Assembly (NCBI GenBank): GCA_034509735.1
Contig: JACGWO010000007.1
Coordinates: 2,108,001-2,172,000, forward strand
Length of the DNA stretch: 64,000 nt
Origin: Sesamum alatum
Taxonomy: Eukaryota > Streptophyta > Magnoliopsida > Lamiales > Pedaliaceae
Reading direction: 5' to 3'
The notes under the pieces were generated by a model. The model had not been told where the DNA came from and did not search any database. It saw nothing but the letters and a program-made list of their open reading frames with translations. Below are positions 10,525 through 22,700 of this stretch, one piece after another (within the stretch, counting starts at the first letter, position 1; each line of letters starts with the position of its first letter). The position numbers and the translations under genes are program-made.

Positions 10525-13500
10525 TCTATATATAATAAAACTGAATCATTGAGACTATCCACCTAAGCGCAACGTATGCGCAGATGTGGATAGTCTCAAT
10601 GAGCTCTGTTCTGCCAAATGGATTTAACATTTTTTTAGATAAAAGAGAAAAAATATTAGTATTTATCCAAAAGAATCTAATCAATATTATATGTTTATAT
10701 AACTTTTTTAAGTAAATAAAAACATGTTTATCCAATATATATGTATTTATCTTATAGATAACATTCAATAGTTTATCCACAAAAGAATTGCATTTTCTAA
10801 AAATTAATTAAATAGAACTATATATAATATTCTTTTAAATATAAAAATAAGTAAATAATTAATATATTAAGAATTAAGTTAATAAGTATAAAAATACGAA
10901 AGTATATTGAACACAAAAATGAATTTGAATTATTTTACTAACTATTTACCTAAAAAAATGAGTGAGTCTTTTGGATAAACAAATAATGGTAGACTTATCT
11001 AAATTTAAATATAAGATAAATGACAATTTTTTAAGTTCCAAAATATCTGAGTAAGTAAAAATGACAAATAATTCAAAATTTAAAATAAAATGAGTAATTG
11101 ACAAACAATTCAAAAATTTAGAAATAAAATAATTAGTCAAATTTAAAAATATAAGACTCTTTTTTAATATGAAAATCAATTTTAGATTAATTGTACCCCT
11201 GACTAATTTATCTTTTGGATGCATTCAAATCATTTATCAACACTAAATAAAAATGAAATATTTTCTTACATAGCAAAATAAAATTCAAAGAGACACCGGA
11301 GAACTATGGTTTATAAAAGCTAATAAAATAAAAAATTATAAATAAAGTACATATATATATATATATATAATAAAATAGAATTATTGAGACTATCCACCTA
11401 AGCGCCACGTATGCACAGATGTGGATAGTCTCAATGAGCTCTGTTCTGCCAAATGGAATTTAACAATTTTTTAGATAAAAGAGAAAAAATATTAGTATTT
11501 ATCCAAAAGAATCTAATCAATATTATATGTTTATATAACATTTTTAAGTAAATAAAAACATGTTTATCCAATATATATGTATTTATCTTATATATAACAT
11601 TCAATAGTTTATCCACAAAAGAATTGCATTTTCTAAAAATTAATTAAATAGAACTATATATAATATTCTTTTAAACATAAAAATAAGTAAATAATTAATA
11701 TATTAAGAATTAAGTTAATAAGTATAAAAATACGAAAGTATATTGAACACAAAAATGAATTTGAATTATTTTACTAACTATTTACCTAAAAAAATGAGTG
11801 AGTCTTTTGGATAAACAAATAATGGTACACTTATCCAAATTTAAATATAATATAAATTATAATTTTTAAAGTTCCAAAATAACTAAGTAAGTAAAAATGA
11901 CAAATAATTCAAAATTTAAAATAAAATGAGTAATTGAAAAACAATTCAAAATTTAGAAATAAAATAATTAGTCAAATTTAAAAATATAAGACTATTTTTT
12001 AATATGAAAATCAATTTTAGATTAATTGTACCCCTGACTAATTTATCTTTTGGATACATTCAAATCATTTATCAACATTAAATAAAAATGAAATATTTGA
12101 AGAACATAGCAAGATAAAATTCAAAGAGACACCGGAGAACTATGGTTTATAAAAGCTAATAAAATAAAAAATTATAAATAAAGTAAATTTTTATATATAA
12201 AAATTGAAATCAATATGATAATAATCACAAATTAAAAAAAATATATTGAAAGATGTAAAAGTAAATTTGAATTTTAGATTATATCCCTAACCAATTTACC
12301 TGAATAAATTTCTAAATCTTTATAAATCAAATAATCTAATATTTATCTAATTTTAATGAAAATAAAATATATTTACCAGCAAGGTAACTAAAATTCGAAG
12401 AGACACAAAACTGCTTTAAAAAGTTAATAAAATAAAAAATATAAATAAATTTAATTTTATAATGTAACAATGACTAATGATATAAAAATTAAAATGTAAT
12501 ATGATAATAATAAAAAAAAACTAATAGATATAAAAATAAATTTGAAGAATGTTACTTATTCATTTATTTAAAAAGATTATAAATCTTTTGGATAAAGACA
12601 AATTATTATACACTTATCTGAATTGTTTATTAGTTATATTTTATCTATATCTATATATAATAAAACAGAATCATTGAAACTATCCACCTAAGCGCCATGT
12701 ATACGGAGATGTGGACAACCTCAATGAGCTCCATTCTACCAAATGAAAATTTATAAATTTTTAGATAAAAGAAAAAAAAATATATTTATACTTATCCAAA
12801 AGAATCTAATCAACATTATTTGTTTATCTTTTTTTTAAAGTATATAAAAATGTGTTTATTCAAATATATATATATATATATTTATCCAACAAATAAAAGT
12901 TCATTTGATTCAAAATATCATTAATATAAATATCAATTATTGTTCATTATATCCAAAAATATGAAATATTGTCTGAATTGATTATTCGTTATATAATTAT
13001 AGTTTCTTATAATATAGCCATAATATTTGATGTTATGATATTTTGTATAAGATCTTATAAGTGATATGACTACTGAATATTTGATACATAATAAACTACA
13101 ATATCTAAATATTATGTGTATAACTATAGATTAGTATATATAAAAAAAATACTACATTTATTGACAATATTATAATTTCTTCTTTTATAATTATTCGTGT
13201 TTATCCAAAAAATTCTAATCATCATAGCAGTATCACTTCATGATTATCAATTAGAAAATTTAAATATTTTTAAAATTCTCATTAATGATGAGATAAGTCA
13301 ATTTTATAAAAGTTATCTACTATTGTCTTTTGAAATTCAAAATTACTCAAGATAAAAAGTTTGTAATATTATAAATAATAAGTCTGTAGAAGCAGCACAA
13401 AAGTAAATCGCAAGGTTGTGAAATCTTACGCTACAATAGCATGTAAATTTCTCTTTCCACCTTCATAATTTTTCCTTTACTTATATTTTTAGCGAGAATT

Positions 13501-14542
13501 TCAAAATTTGACAGAGTTATTTTTTGCAATCGTTGATGAAACAAGTATGTACATATTCATATCAATGGTAATGCCAATAATTTTTAGTTTTTTTTCTATA
13601 ATGAGCGATGAACTATTAATTTGAAAGTACAAAAATATTTCTAAAGCGATCAATTGCTATTACGATATTCAGTGCACAGTATAACAACATCTATTCAGTC
13701 CACGGTATAATAACAAATCTACATCTACCAACACTAATCAAAGGAATAATACAAAATCCTACAAATTAACAACTCCCTACATTCGTAGTACTCGAACGCA
13801 CAACCTCTTGGTTGTGGGACCTCAACCTCACCACTCGGGCAAGGGATCATCGGTAATGCCAATGATTTATAATTCAATCATTGACAAGTTCGGTATTTAT
13901 TCTGCATTTTTATGTTTCAATAAGACAGAATTTCTCTAATTTTAATTATTTTTTCCTGAATATCAAACATTATTAATTTGTTTTGTTAGTTATTGAAAAA
14001 TTGTTAATCAAGGATTTGTTATGACATTTCAAAAATCACGAATTCCTCCTATTTGTCCTCTTCTCTTAATCATTTTAATTTTGAATTATTTATTAAATAC
14101 TAATTTTGTTTTAAAATTAAAATTATTTGTACTATTTATTTATTTATTATTAAAGCACATGTCTGCTCTATGGTAGCCTTTTTTGAATTTTTTTTACCAC
14201 TTAATGAAATAACGTATTTTTTATTAAGATAATTATTTACCTCATTTATTTTTATTTTGAAGCACATATTCATTATTCATTTTAAAGCACATATTCATTG
14301 TTTACCTTTATTAAAAAAAATCACTTATCATTTAAGATAAATAGTTAGTAAAAAGTTTAACTTCATTTTTATATTCAATACACGTTTGTATGTTTTCTAC
14401 TTATTAATTACTTTAACATTAAATTTTAAATTCTTTATTGTTTATTTATTTTTATATTTTAAATTTTAAATTATTTATAAACTTATTTCTTTATTTATTA
14501 AAAATACAATTCTCCCGTGCCTTGGCACGGGGTACTAACTAG
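10525..14542 (+). mobile_element. Helitron family A, array with three 5' ends and one 3' end
   Basis: The 5' termini at 10525 (A|TCTATATATAATAAAAC), about 11360 (degraded) and 12650 are each followed by the same subterminal hairpin, GACTATCCAC...GTGGATAGTC. A single 3' terminus at 14514-14542 has the hairpin CCCGTGCC-TT-GGCACGGG, then CTAG|T. Units 1 and 2 are near-identical for about 820 bases before unit 1 stops. This fits a Helitron with serially added 5' segments. There is no Rep/helicase coding region, so it is non-autonomous. A SINE copy lies inside it (13665-13852, minus). Confidence 0.8.
13665..13852 (-). repeat. SINE copy, same family as 62800-62975
   Basis: On the minus strand it has a tRNA-like head (GAGTGGTGAGGTTGAGGTCC, then GTGCGTTCGAGT) followed by a body with GTAGGGAGTTGTTAATTTG and a tail near ACCGTGGACTGAATA. 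Head and body align with the plus-strand copy near 62800, which indicates a dispersed SINE family. It was inserted into the Helitron array. Confidence 0.6.
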
Positions 14543-16219
14543 TATATATATATAAAAAAAAAAGGAAAAAAAAAAAGGGTTATTTATGTGGTGATACAAA
14601 TCCCAATTTTGGTCCATTGGGCCCTCAGGATAAAAGATCCAAATCCAACAACAGCAAAAACATCATCAAACACAAAAAACCATAAAACCCGGGAAAGCAC
14701 CAAACAACCTTATTTTCAGATACATAAAAAGGCCACTTAGTGTCTCTAGACTCTACTCTTCCCCTTTTTAATCTATATCTTATTATAAAAAATTAAATTA
14801 CCAAAAAAATTTGACACACCAAAAAAATATTCTTCAATTATAATAAGGTACAAATGTTTGAAAATAACTACTATATTATTTTAATTTTAAATTAATTACA
14901 GACACACTAATAGTAATAATAATAAGTGAATAGTATATCACGTGGACATATAATATACATGCAAAGTATCAATAACAACATAAATTATTATAGAAATTCA
15001 GTCTGGTCCGATGGTTGCATAATTGATTACGAGAATGCATATCGCAGTTAAATTCTAAACTAAAACCTCATTTTTAAGATTAATGGAGAAAATTTATAAA
15101 AAAAAAAATAGCTAATGGATATAGTGGCTAATTATGTAAAAAGAAATCGCGATGGGAATAAAAATTATAAATTGTATTTTTTATTAAAATTTATGAAATG
15201 GAATTTAATTCAAAAAATAAATTAAACGACACAAAAAAATTATATTTGTAGTAAAAAATTGATCTTTGATTTGTGAAAATTGGATAGTGGAGAGCACCAC
15301 TCCGGGATTTCTTGCTCCCCACCCCAATTGCTAAGCAATTTGCATTTTATTACAGTGTAATAATAAGACAATGAATTGAGCAAAGAGGATTGATGTCACA
15401 TCATATTCTTGTCAATTCTTTCCATGCATCATCCACACCAATTTTGGTGAAAACAAATTTATGGTAGATGAGATTGCTTAAAAATAATTAATCCCACCTA
15501 AACATATAATAATGCCAAAAAAAGAAAAAAGTTACATACAATGGTTGTCTTGATTTTGATGTATTAAATAGTGGTAACTGCATTATAAAGTGGTGACTGA
15601 TCTAATACTCGAGTTTTTTTAATGTAAATGTTACGAGTTTGAGTCTTGCTGAATGAGTATTTGCGATGGTTGAAAATAACTGTGTATCAAATTATTGTTG
15701 AAAATAAGTTGAAGACAATGGTTTTATTTTTATAGTTTTTATCTTTTGAATTGTTTGAATTAAGTTGATTAAAGCAAGTCTTTATCAACTTCTGTAGATT
15801 ATTGGTAAAATTGTAATTATCAAGTTGTTTTTTCGAACACCCAAATTTCAACCTTTTCACTTCTAGCTTTTTTTCTTCAAATATTTCCAACTTTTAGTAA
15901 TGCTTAGATTACAACTTTTTCTACAAATTATTCCCTCCACAAAGTAAAAGTTATCGCAAACACCCGTTGGGACGGAGAGCTTCCTGCTTGAATGTAGGTG
16001 GAGCTACAATGATCAAATAGAACTATATTTTAATGAGTTTGGTGTACATTCCTTTGTCGGGGTAATCACATTGAATTTTATCAGATCTAATTTTTTATTC
16101 AACATCAAAAAGAGAGAGAAAAAAAAAAAAAACTAGTGTTATTTTATGGCGATTTAGGCTAACACAGGATTTTTAAAAACTTTACCACAAATTTTACGAT
16201 ATCTTATAAGATGTCATAA
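14543..16219. other. AT-rich intergenic DNA
   Basis: No credible gene, RNA or complete mobile element was recognised. Weak tRNA-like remnants with GAGTTTGAGTCTTG-type B boxes occur near 15000-15060 and 15600-15660. Confidence 0.5.
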
Positions 16220-16629
16220 GGAAAAAATACAAGGACCCCCTTCTGTGATATTGAGAATGTTAAACAAAAAACTCCTATGAAAGTATCAATTACACCCCTT
16301 GTGATATGAAACAAAATTCAAAAAACTCCCTGAGGCGAGGATTGGTCACACACGCGCTTTGACTGTGCCTGGAGGTCTGAAAAGTGCCTTTTCTTGACAT
16401 TTTTGCCCTTCTCTCTCCTATTGCATGACCAATCTAATATATATAATATATATAATATATATAATATAATATTAATAAACCTTAAAATAATATATAAATA
16501 TTTTTATTAATAATAATATATTATTATATATGTAAATATATATAATTGTATCAATATTTTTAATATAATTTAATTCAAATTACATAAGTAAATTAATTAA
16601 AATTAATTTTAAATAAATAGCATCAACGA

Positions 16630-16805
16630 AGCTGCCGTCGCCGTCGCTGCAGAAGAGGGCGCGGCGACGACGGTCGCCCAGAGGTGGAGGGTGACGCCGT
16701 CACCCATCACCCAAAAAGGCGACGCGGTTGCCAGATATGGAGGGCGACGGGGCGCCGGCGTCGCCGCCTCCCTCTGCGGGGGGCGGCAGGGGGTGGGGGA
16801 TGTTA
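16630..16805. other. GC-rich core inside a MULE-type MITE
   Basis: About 175 bases built from degenerate GGCGACG / GTCGCC motifs, very GC-rich against surroundings that are mostly A and T. Open frames through it give low-complexity Arg/Gly-rich peptides of no recognised family. A similar core occurs at 55355-55615 in another MULE-type element. Confidence 0.7.
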
Positions 16806-16843
16806 TTTATTATTGTTTTTAAAAATTCTTATAAATATAAATA

Positions 16844-17605
16844 AGGTTAAATACAGTTATCACCCCCAAAGTATTCATCACACATCAATTATCCCCATAA
16901 GGTATTAAAGCCTTCAAAATCTCCCCTGACCTTCTAACTCCTTTAATTTTAAGTTTAAAATGTCCATTTTATCCTTAGTAAAATTTGCTTTCTAAAAAAA
17001 ATTAAAGACTTTTAATATATCAGAATCACTCTTTGTTGAAACTTTATCTAATTCTAGTTTCAATTTTATCAAGCTCTTTTTATTTTTATAATTCTAAAGT
17101 ATTTGGGGGTCATTTTATTTTAATTTCACTTATTTGTCAAATCATGCAAGTGAAAAATAAATTTATATATGCATATAATTACCATACATATAAATATATA
17201 ATAATAATATATTTTTATTAATTCATCAGCCCTTTTGATTTTATTAATTGTATATTTATTTAACTACATATATATATATGTATAAATTTATTTTTAATTT
17301 AGTTTGACAAACAAGTGAAACTAAAATAAAATTAGCTGCAAGTACTTTAGGATTATGAAAATAAAAAGAGCTCGATGGAAGAGTGAAACTAGAATTAGAC
17401 AGAGTTTCGAAAAATGTGATTTTGGTATTTTAGGAATCCCTTTAAATTTTTTCTTTATAAAGTAATTTTTAGTAAGGGTTAAATGGACTTTTTAAACTTA
17501 AACGTAAAGGAGTTAGAAGGTCAGGGTGGTTTTTAAAAATTTTAATACTTTAGGGGGTAATTGACGTGGAGTAAATATTTTAGGGGTGGTAACTGTATTT
17601 AACCC
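16844..17605. mobile_element. Nested MULE-type MITE with long TIRs and perfect 9-bp duplication
   Basis: Both ends share about 165 bases as an inverted repeat, starting GGTTAAATACAGTTA and including GACCTTCTAACTCCTTTA. The flanks 16835-16843 and 17606-17614 are both ATATAAATA, a perfect 9-bp duplication typical of Mutator-like elements. It was inserted in the MULE-type element 16220-17772. The interior is AT-rich and non-coding. Confidence 0.85.
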
Positions 17606-18269
17606 ATATAAATATAATAATAAGTATACTATAGGTATATATGAGGGGCATTTTAGTCATTGTCTCTAAAAAATACTTTCAAATTGACCAAGGGGCAGTG
17701 TGAGTAATTGTTCACAATATAAGGATAGTTTTTATATTTAAATTTTCATAGGGGGGTTTGTGATATTTTTCCATATCACATGGGGTTAAAATGGATTTAA
17801 CTCGATGTCATAATGTGCTCATAATCTCATCTAAATATCCACTTAAATTTTATGTGTTTAACTTGGAATTGTTTGGGTGAGTTTGTAATTAACTTAAAAT
17901 GTCCATAAGATGTATAAAAGTTTATGAAATACTAGAGTATTAGTAGAAATTTTCCGGGAGGACCTTATAAAATAATTAAAAGAATAACATATTAAATATA
18001 AAACTATCGTTACTATAACATCTTGTAATTTTTATAATCTTTATTTTATGCAAATATTTTAAAGGTTTAGTTTAAAAATGAACCGAGCAAAAAATTGCTT
18101 GTTTGGATATGTTCGATTTGAGATATTTGGGCTTAACTTTCCGAATGCTCTGCGAAAGGAACTTGCAACAATCAAGTTAGTATACGTAGAAATAAGAATT
18201 AGAACTGAAAAAAAAAATGTAATGTACAGAATTCAATATGAGAGTACTTTAAACATAGCGTTTTTGCGT

Positions 18270-18842
18270 GTGTACTTGTGCTAAGAAACGTTGCCCTTTA
18301 TCAGGGGAAGAGGGTCCTTTTTTATAACCTTCGTCCCCTGCCAGTTAGAAGAGTTCAACCTCCTCAAGACTCGAGAGAGTGGTCATGGGCGAAGATAGAC
18401 TCCATTCATCAAGGGGATCTTATCAATCTTTTGCTCGGACTCCTCACCTTTGGGAGCTTGTCTATTTAGATAGAATTCCTCCCTAGATAAGGTCACCCGC
18501 TTTTTCAAAGAGGACAGTTACAACCAACCAATCCTCCTCCTTATATCTCCGGCCTTCCATCGTGGCATGGGAAATGATCTTAACTCTGAGCTGTTTGGGT
18601 AGAATTCATCCACGTGGCATTTCGGGCTTTTCCCAAGGCTGACTTGGTCTCCATGCGTGCGGCCTTGATGGGCCTCTTCGCTCCTTATTGGGTTTTCAGG
18701 GGTCTTTCGCTTAATGGGCTTCCTATGGAGGTCAAGTCTAAGAGCTTTTGCCCTTGGGTTGCCAACAACTTCAAATCCTTCTTGGACTTCCTCTTGCCTT
18801 GGGCCAGATTCTTTTTGTGGCACCAAAAAATACGATCAAAAC
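18270..18842. mobile_element. Possible retrotransposon LTR remnant
   Basis: This block is distinctly richer in G and C than its surroundings. It reads like plant LTR sequence (CT-rich leader, CTTATATCTCC TATA-like motif near 18540) and has no convincing protein. Short open frames exist on both strands but resemble nothing known. No TG...CA ends with a target duplication could be fixed. Confidence 0.3.
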
Positions 18843-19648
18843 ATTAAATTCGAAAAACATATTATAAGTTTTTGTTTTTTAAATTTTCTTTTTATTTACA
18901 ACAGTCGGGTAGAGAAACATGGGTTCGAACCCGAACCCTCTTACGAAGATTAGGGTGATGCCAATTCAACAAAACAAGCGCTTTAATTATATTCTCATTA
19001 AACCCATTTCTTTACAGAGATTTAAATAAATTATAAACTATAAAAGATGAAATTTTCACATTTGAATTAGGGTCAAAATATGGATCAGTGGAAGAAAATA
19101 TTTTTGGGCCTACACTTTTTTGGTCCATGGACATGTCAATATAGGATTGGGCCACATGAATTGGGCTCAATACAACTTGGTAAGGCTCAAACGGCGAATT
19201 AGAGTGGCAAAGTTTATTTCATCATATTCAACTTTATTTAACGTATATATATAATGATTTTTTATACATATATATTACATAAAATAAAATAAAATAAAAT
19301 TTTACAATGAAAATACAATTCGATTTAATAATTTTGTCATAAATGTGTAATTAATGACGATAGTGAAAATGAATGGACGCAGTCGCATGATGCATGTTAA
19401 ATAAAATATTAAAAATAAAATCAACAATTTGATCCAATTAGAATTTAATATCATTATTAAATTTGTAAAAAAAAAATAATATCGCGTTTTTGATTTTAGA
19501 ACAGTATATGATTGCGTATGGGGAATTATTCGGCAACCAATTCCGAGTGTTTCCCCCCTGCACAAGAATTCCCCCTCCCTCGCGATTCTACAGAAACCCA
19601 CAACACTCAGGAAATATACCCGCGATTTTCTCCTCTGTTTTCTGATTC
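18843..19648. other. Intergenic region upstream of the ubiquitin protease gene
   Basis: AT-rich, non-coding. The last 150 bases become more balanced in composition and probably hold the promoter and 5' untranslated region of the gene starting at 19711. No unambiguous TATA box was chosen. Confidence 0.5.
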
Positions 19649-19711
19649 ATGATTAATGAAATTGTTGAATCGAGAGGTCGATTGTCAGTAGGAGGAGATC
19701 ATAAATTGTAA
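19649..19711 (+). promoter_or_regulatory. uORF whose stop overlaps the main start (TAATG)
   Basis: A 20-codon frame starts ATG at 19649 (Met-Ile-Asn-Glu...) and ends with a TAA whose last A is the first base of the main ATG at 19711. A second short uORF in another frame runs 19656-19691. Both sit where the 5' untranslated region should be. A stop-start overlap could allow reinitiation. It depends on the transcript start lying upstream of 19649, which is not shown. Confidence 0.5.
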
Positions 19712-22700
19712 TGCATGTGGCGGTGGATCTGAACTGGTTCCTGCAATTCATAGTGTTGGTGTTAGCGGCGGCGTTTGGGTTTCTCTATTTGGTTCGGAAC
19801 ACCGCGTCTAGGTTTTTTGTAGTCGACTCCAATTTCGGTTCCACGGCCGCCGATTTTTCTACGGATCGCAAGAGTGGAGAGAGCATGGCGGCGGCAGTCG
19901 GCGGAGCCGCCGAGGTTCCGGATTCCTGCGCGGTGTGCGGTCTTCTCACGAAGAAGCAGTGCGCCCGTTGCAAGATGGTCAAGTACTGGTATGCTCACCA
20001 CATATTTAACTCCTCAGTTTTCTGTTCTATTTGTATGTGAATTAGTTTATTTGTGCATGTAATGGAGATAGAGGTTTTCTCCTCTGGGGTTTTGATCAGA
20101 GAAGTGTATTGAAAAGAGTGTTTTTTTAATTTTTGCGTCAATGGTATGCCCTTGGTTGAACTGTTCTGTGTGTGCCAGTTTCCATTCAGGTTTATTGAAG
20201 AAGCAGAGATGCTTGTAAGGGTAATCCACATGCATGCGTGTATAACATTGATATTTGTCTGACATCTAGACACATGCGAGATTATCGTAATTAAGAGTAT
20301 ATTATTTGGATCATAACTAGTGTCAACTTCTTCTATTGCCCTGCTCCTTTGAAATTCATAGGATCTTTTAGCAAATCTAGACCGTGGAACATGTGGTCCA
20401 AAATCAATCCAGCTAAATCCGTTTCCATGATAAGTGCACCCGATAGGAAACTATATGGTTCACCTGCTCTTCAGCATTTGGGACGTATGTTCTATGTGCA
20501 TATCCAAGTGTGTTAGTGACGAGGTGCATAATACAAATTGTTCTATGTTTCAACCATTATATTACATGCATTATGCAAGCGACTCTTCGTTTTCTTTTAG
20601 GACCATATCTTAGTGATGAGGTGGCCTGTTTAACACTTTAGAGTAGCAGAATTGATGATAGAAATGTACAGGAACTTCTAGTTGTCAATCTAATTCATAA
20701 CATAGTATCATCAGTTCACGATTTGAAGAAAAGAAGAGGGGTGCATGGATGCAACTATTATCCAACTCATTTGGTTGGTCCTGTCTCTGCTATCAATCAT
20801 ATAATAATTTTGAACGTAAGCAGTTGCTTCAGTTCACCTTTGTACTATGCTTCTACATTGTCCCCATGGGATCTTATAGCAGGTTGATAGTCGTTCCTGG
20901 TTAGAAATTGAACTCTCTGTTTTCTTTTGCAATTCTCTTTTTTGGAGTAAGGTTCTCATTTTCTTTCTCTCCTTCAAAACGTGGTTAACCATGTTGATGA
21001 GAATAAGCAATAGCACAATAAATCTGAACCATAGGCAGTTTGTAGACTAATTGAGTTGGAAGAGTATAAGGTCACTGGGCAGGTACATCTTTTGTGACGT
21101 TGGGCTATTCTATTTCCATGAACCTGATGGCCACCTTAATGATTTTAATAGGACTGTAACTCTATAAGCAAAATCCCATAGTAGATTCTTACATACTGCC
21201 CTTAATTACTTGGTTAACATTCCCTGTGCCTCTAAAATTCTAGCTCTGAAGCTTGTCAACGATCTCACTGGAATTCTGAGCATATGATGAAGTGCAAGGA
21301 TTTGCAATCATTATACAAAGCCAATAATACAAAATCGACATCTCTATTGAGAGAAAGGAAAGCTTCACTAGTTCCTGTGGGTGGAAGCTCAAAGGTTCTC
21401 AAACAGTCGAACAAGGTATTGCAATATGAATTTTCCCTATGTATTAATGCATTAATGAACTTTGATTCCAACACCAGTTCATGCTTGGTTTCAGATACTT
21501 TTCCCATATGAGGAATTTGTACAATTTTTCAATTGGGACAGGCCAGGTTATCCACCTTGTGGACTTTTAAATTGTGGAAATAGGTAAGTGAAGTTTTAAT
21601 TCTGTACTTTGTTGCGTGATCATTATAATATTAAGTAGCAGCCTTTTGAATCCGACTTGCTTCTCTGCAGCTGCTTTGCTAATGTGGTTCTTCAGTGTCT
21701 TGCATACACTCGGCCACTTGTTGCCTACTTGTTGGAGAAAGGCCACAAGAAAGAATGTAATTGACTCGAATCATGACTATCTGTCATATTTCATTGTATT
21801 AAAATGTTATGCCTATTATTTTGTTATTGTTGGATAATCCTTATGTTTGTATGCTTGTATATGCTTGCCAGGCCAGATGGACGATTGGTGCTTCCTGTGT
21901 GAATTTCAAAATCATGTGGAAAGGGCTAGCCAGAATCTTGCTCCATTTTCTCCTATCAACATTCTCTCACGATTGCCCAATATTGGCGGTAATCTTGGCT
22001 ATGGGAAGCAGGAGGATGCACACGAGTTTATGAGGTCCTTATTAATGTTATTACCCTTAGTCAGTTTGTTTGCACACTTAATAGAGTTGCAGGGGCAATA
22101 ATTTGAAACATGATTTTATTTTTTTGGATATGACTAATTTAGTTATGTAAAACTCAATTTTATTTAGGTTTGCCATCGACACGATGCAATCTGTTTGTCT
22201 CGATGAATTTGGTGGAGAAAAGGCTGTTCAGCCCCGCTATCAAGAGACAACCCTTATTCAACATATATTTGGTGGTCGACTTCAATCTCAGGTTGCCTTT
22301 AATAATCAAGCATGGGTGTTTACTTGTTATGTATCTATATTTTGCTTTGTTTTGAAATCTGGATGTCTGCTGCATGGATCGCAGTGATCCCACCCAGTCC
22401 TCTATTCGAAGGATCAGACATATTTTCACTTTTAATAAAAAAGAACAGGAAATGTTGAATGTAAACTTGGTTCTACTTTGCGTTTCATTGAGTAACACGA
22501 TCCAGGTCTGTTGAGACATTTGATAGTTCACCGAATTTTCTTAATGATACAACATGTGATATGAAAACATCCTATGATGATTTTGAACATTTTCTAAATC
22601 ATTAGGCAAAAGCTCTAGTTGTACGAGTAAATCTATTAAGAATGTTGAACAGCTAACTTGTCTCTGCCTCAAATGCCATTAGGTCATTTAACCATCTTAT

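Larger units (their letters stand above)
16220..17772. mobile_element. MULE-type element with GC-rich core, host of a nested MITE
   Basis: The left end GGAAAAAATACAAGGACCCC pairs with the reverse complement of the right end, GGAAAAATATCACAAACCCC. The flanks 16211-16219 and 17773-17781 agree at 6 of 9 positions, an old and doubtful duplication. It contains a GC-rich core at 16630-16805 and is interrupted by a second element at 16844-17605. No transposase. Confidence 0.55.

Noticed and set aside
16684..16908. Arg/Gly-rich open frame
   Set aside because: Low-complexity translation of a GC-rich transposon core that runs across the nested element's boundary.
18518..18847. Overlapping frames on both strands near 18.5-18.8 kb
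   Set aside because: No family resemblance; the region looks like LTR remnant rather than a gene.
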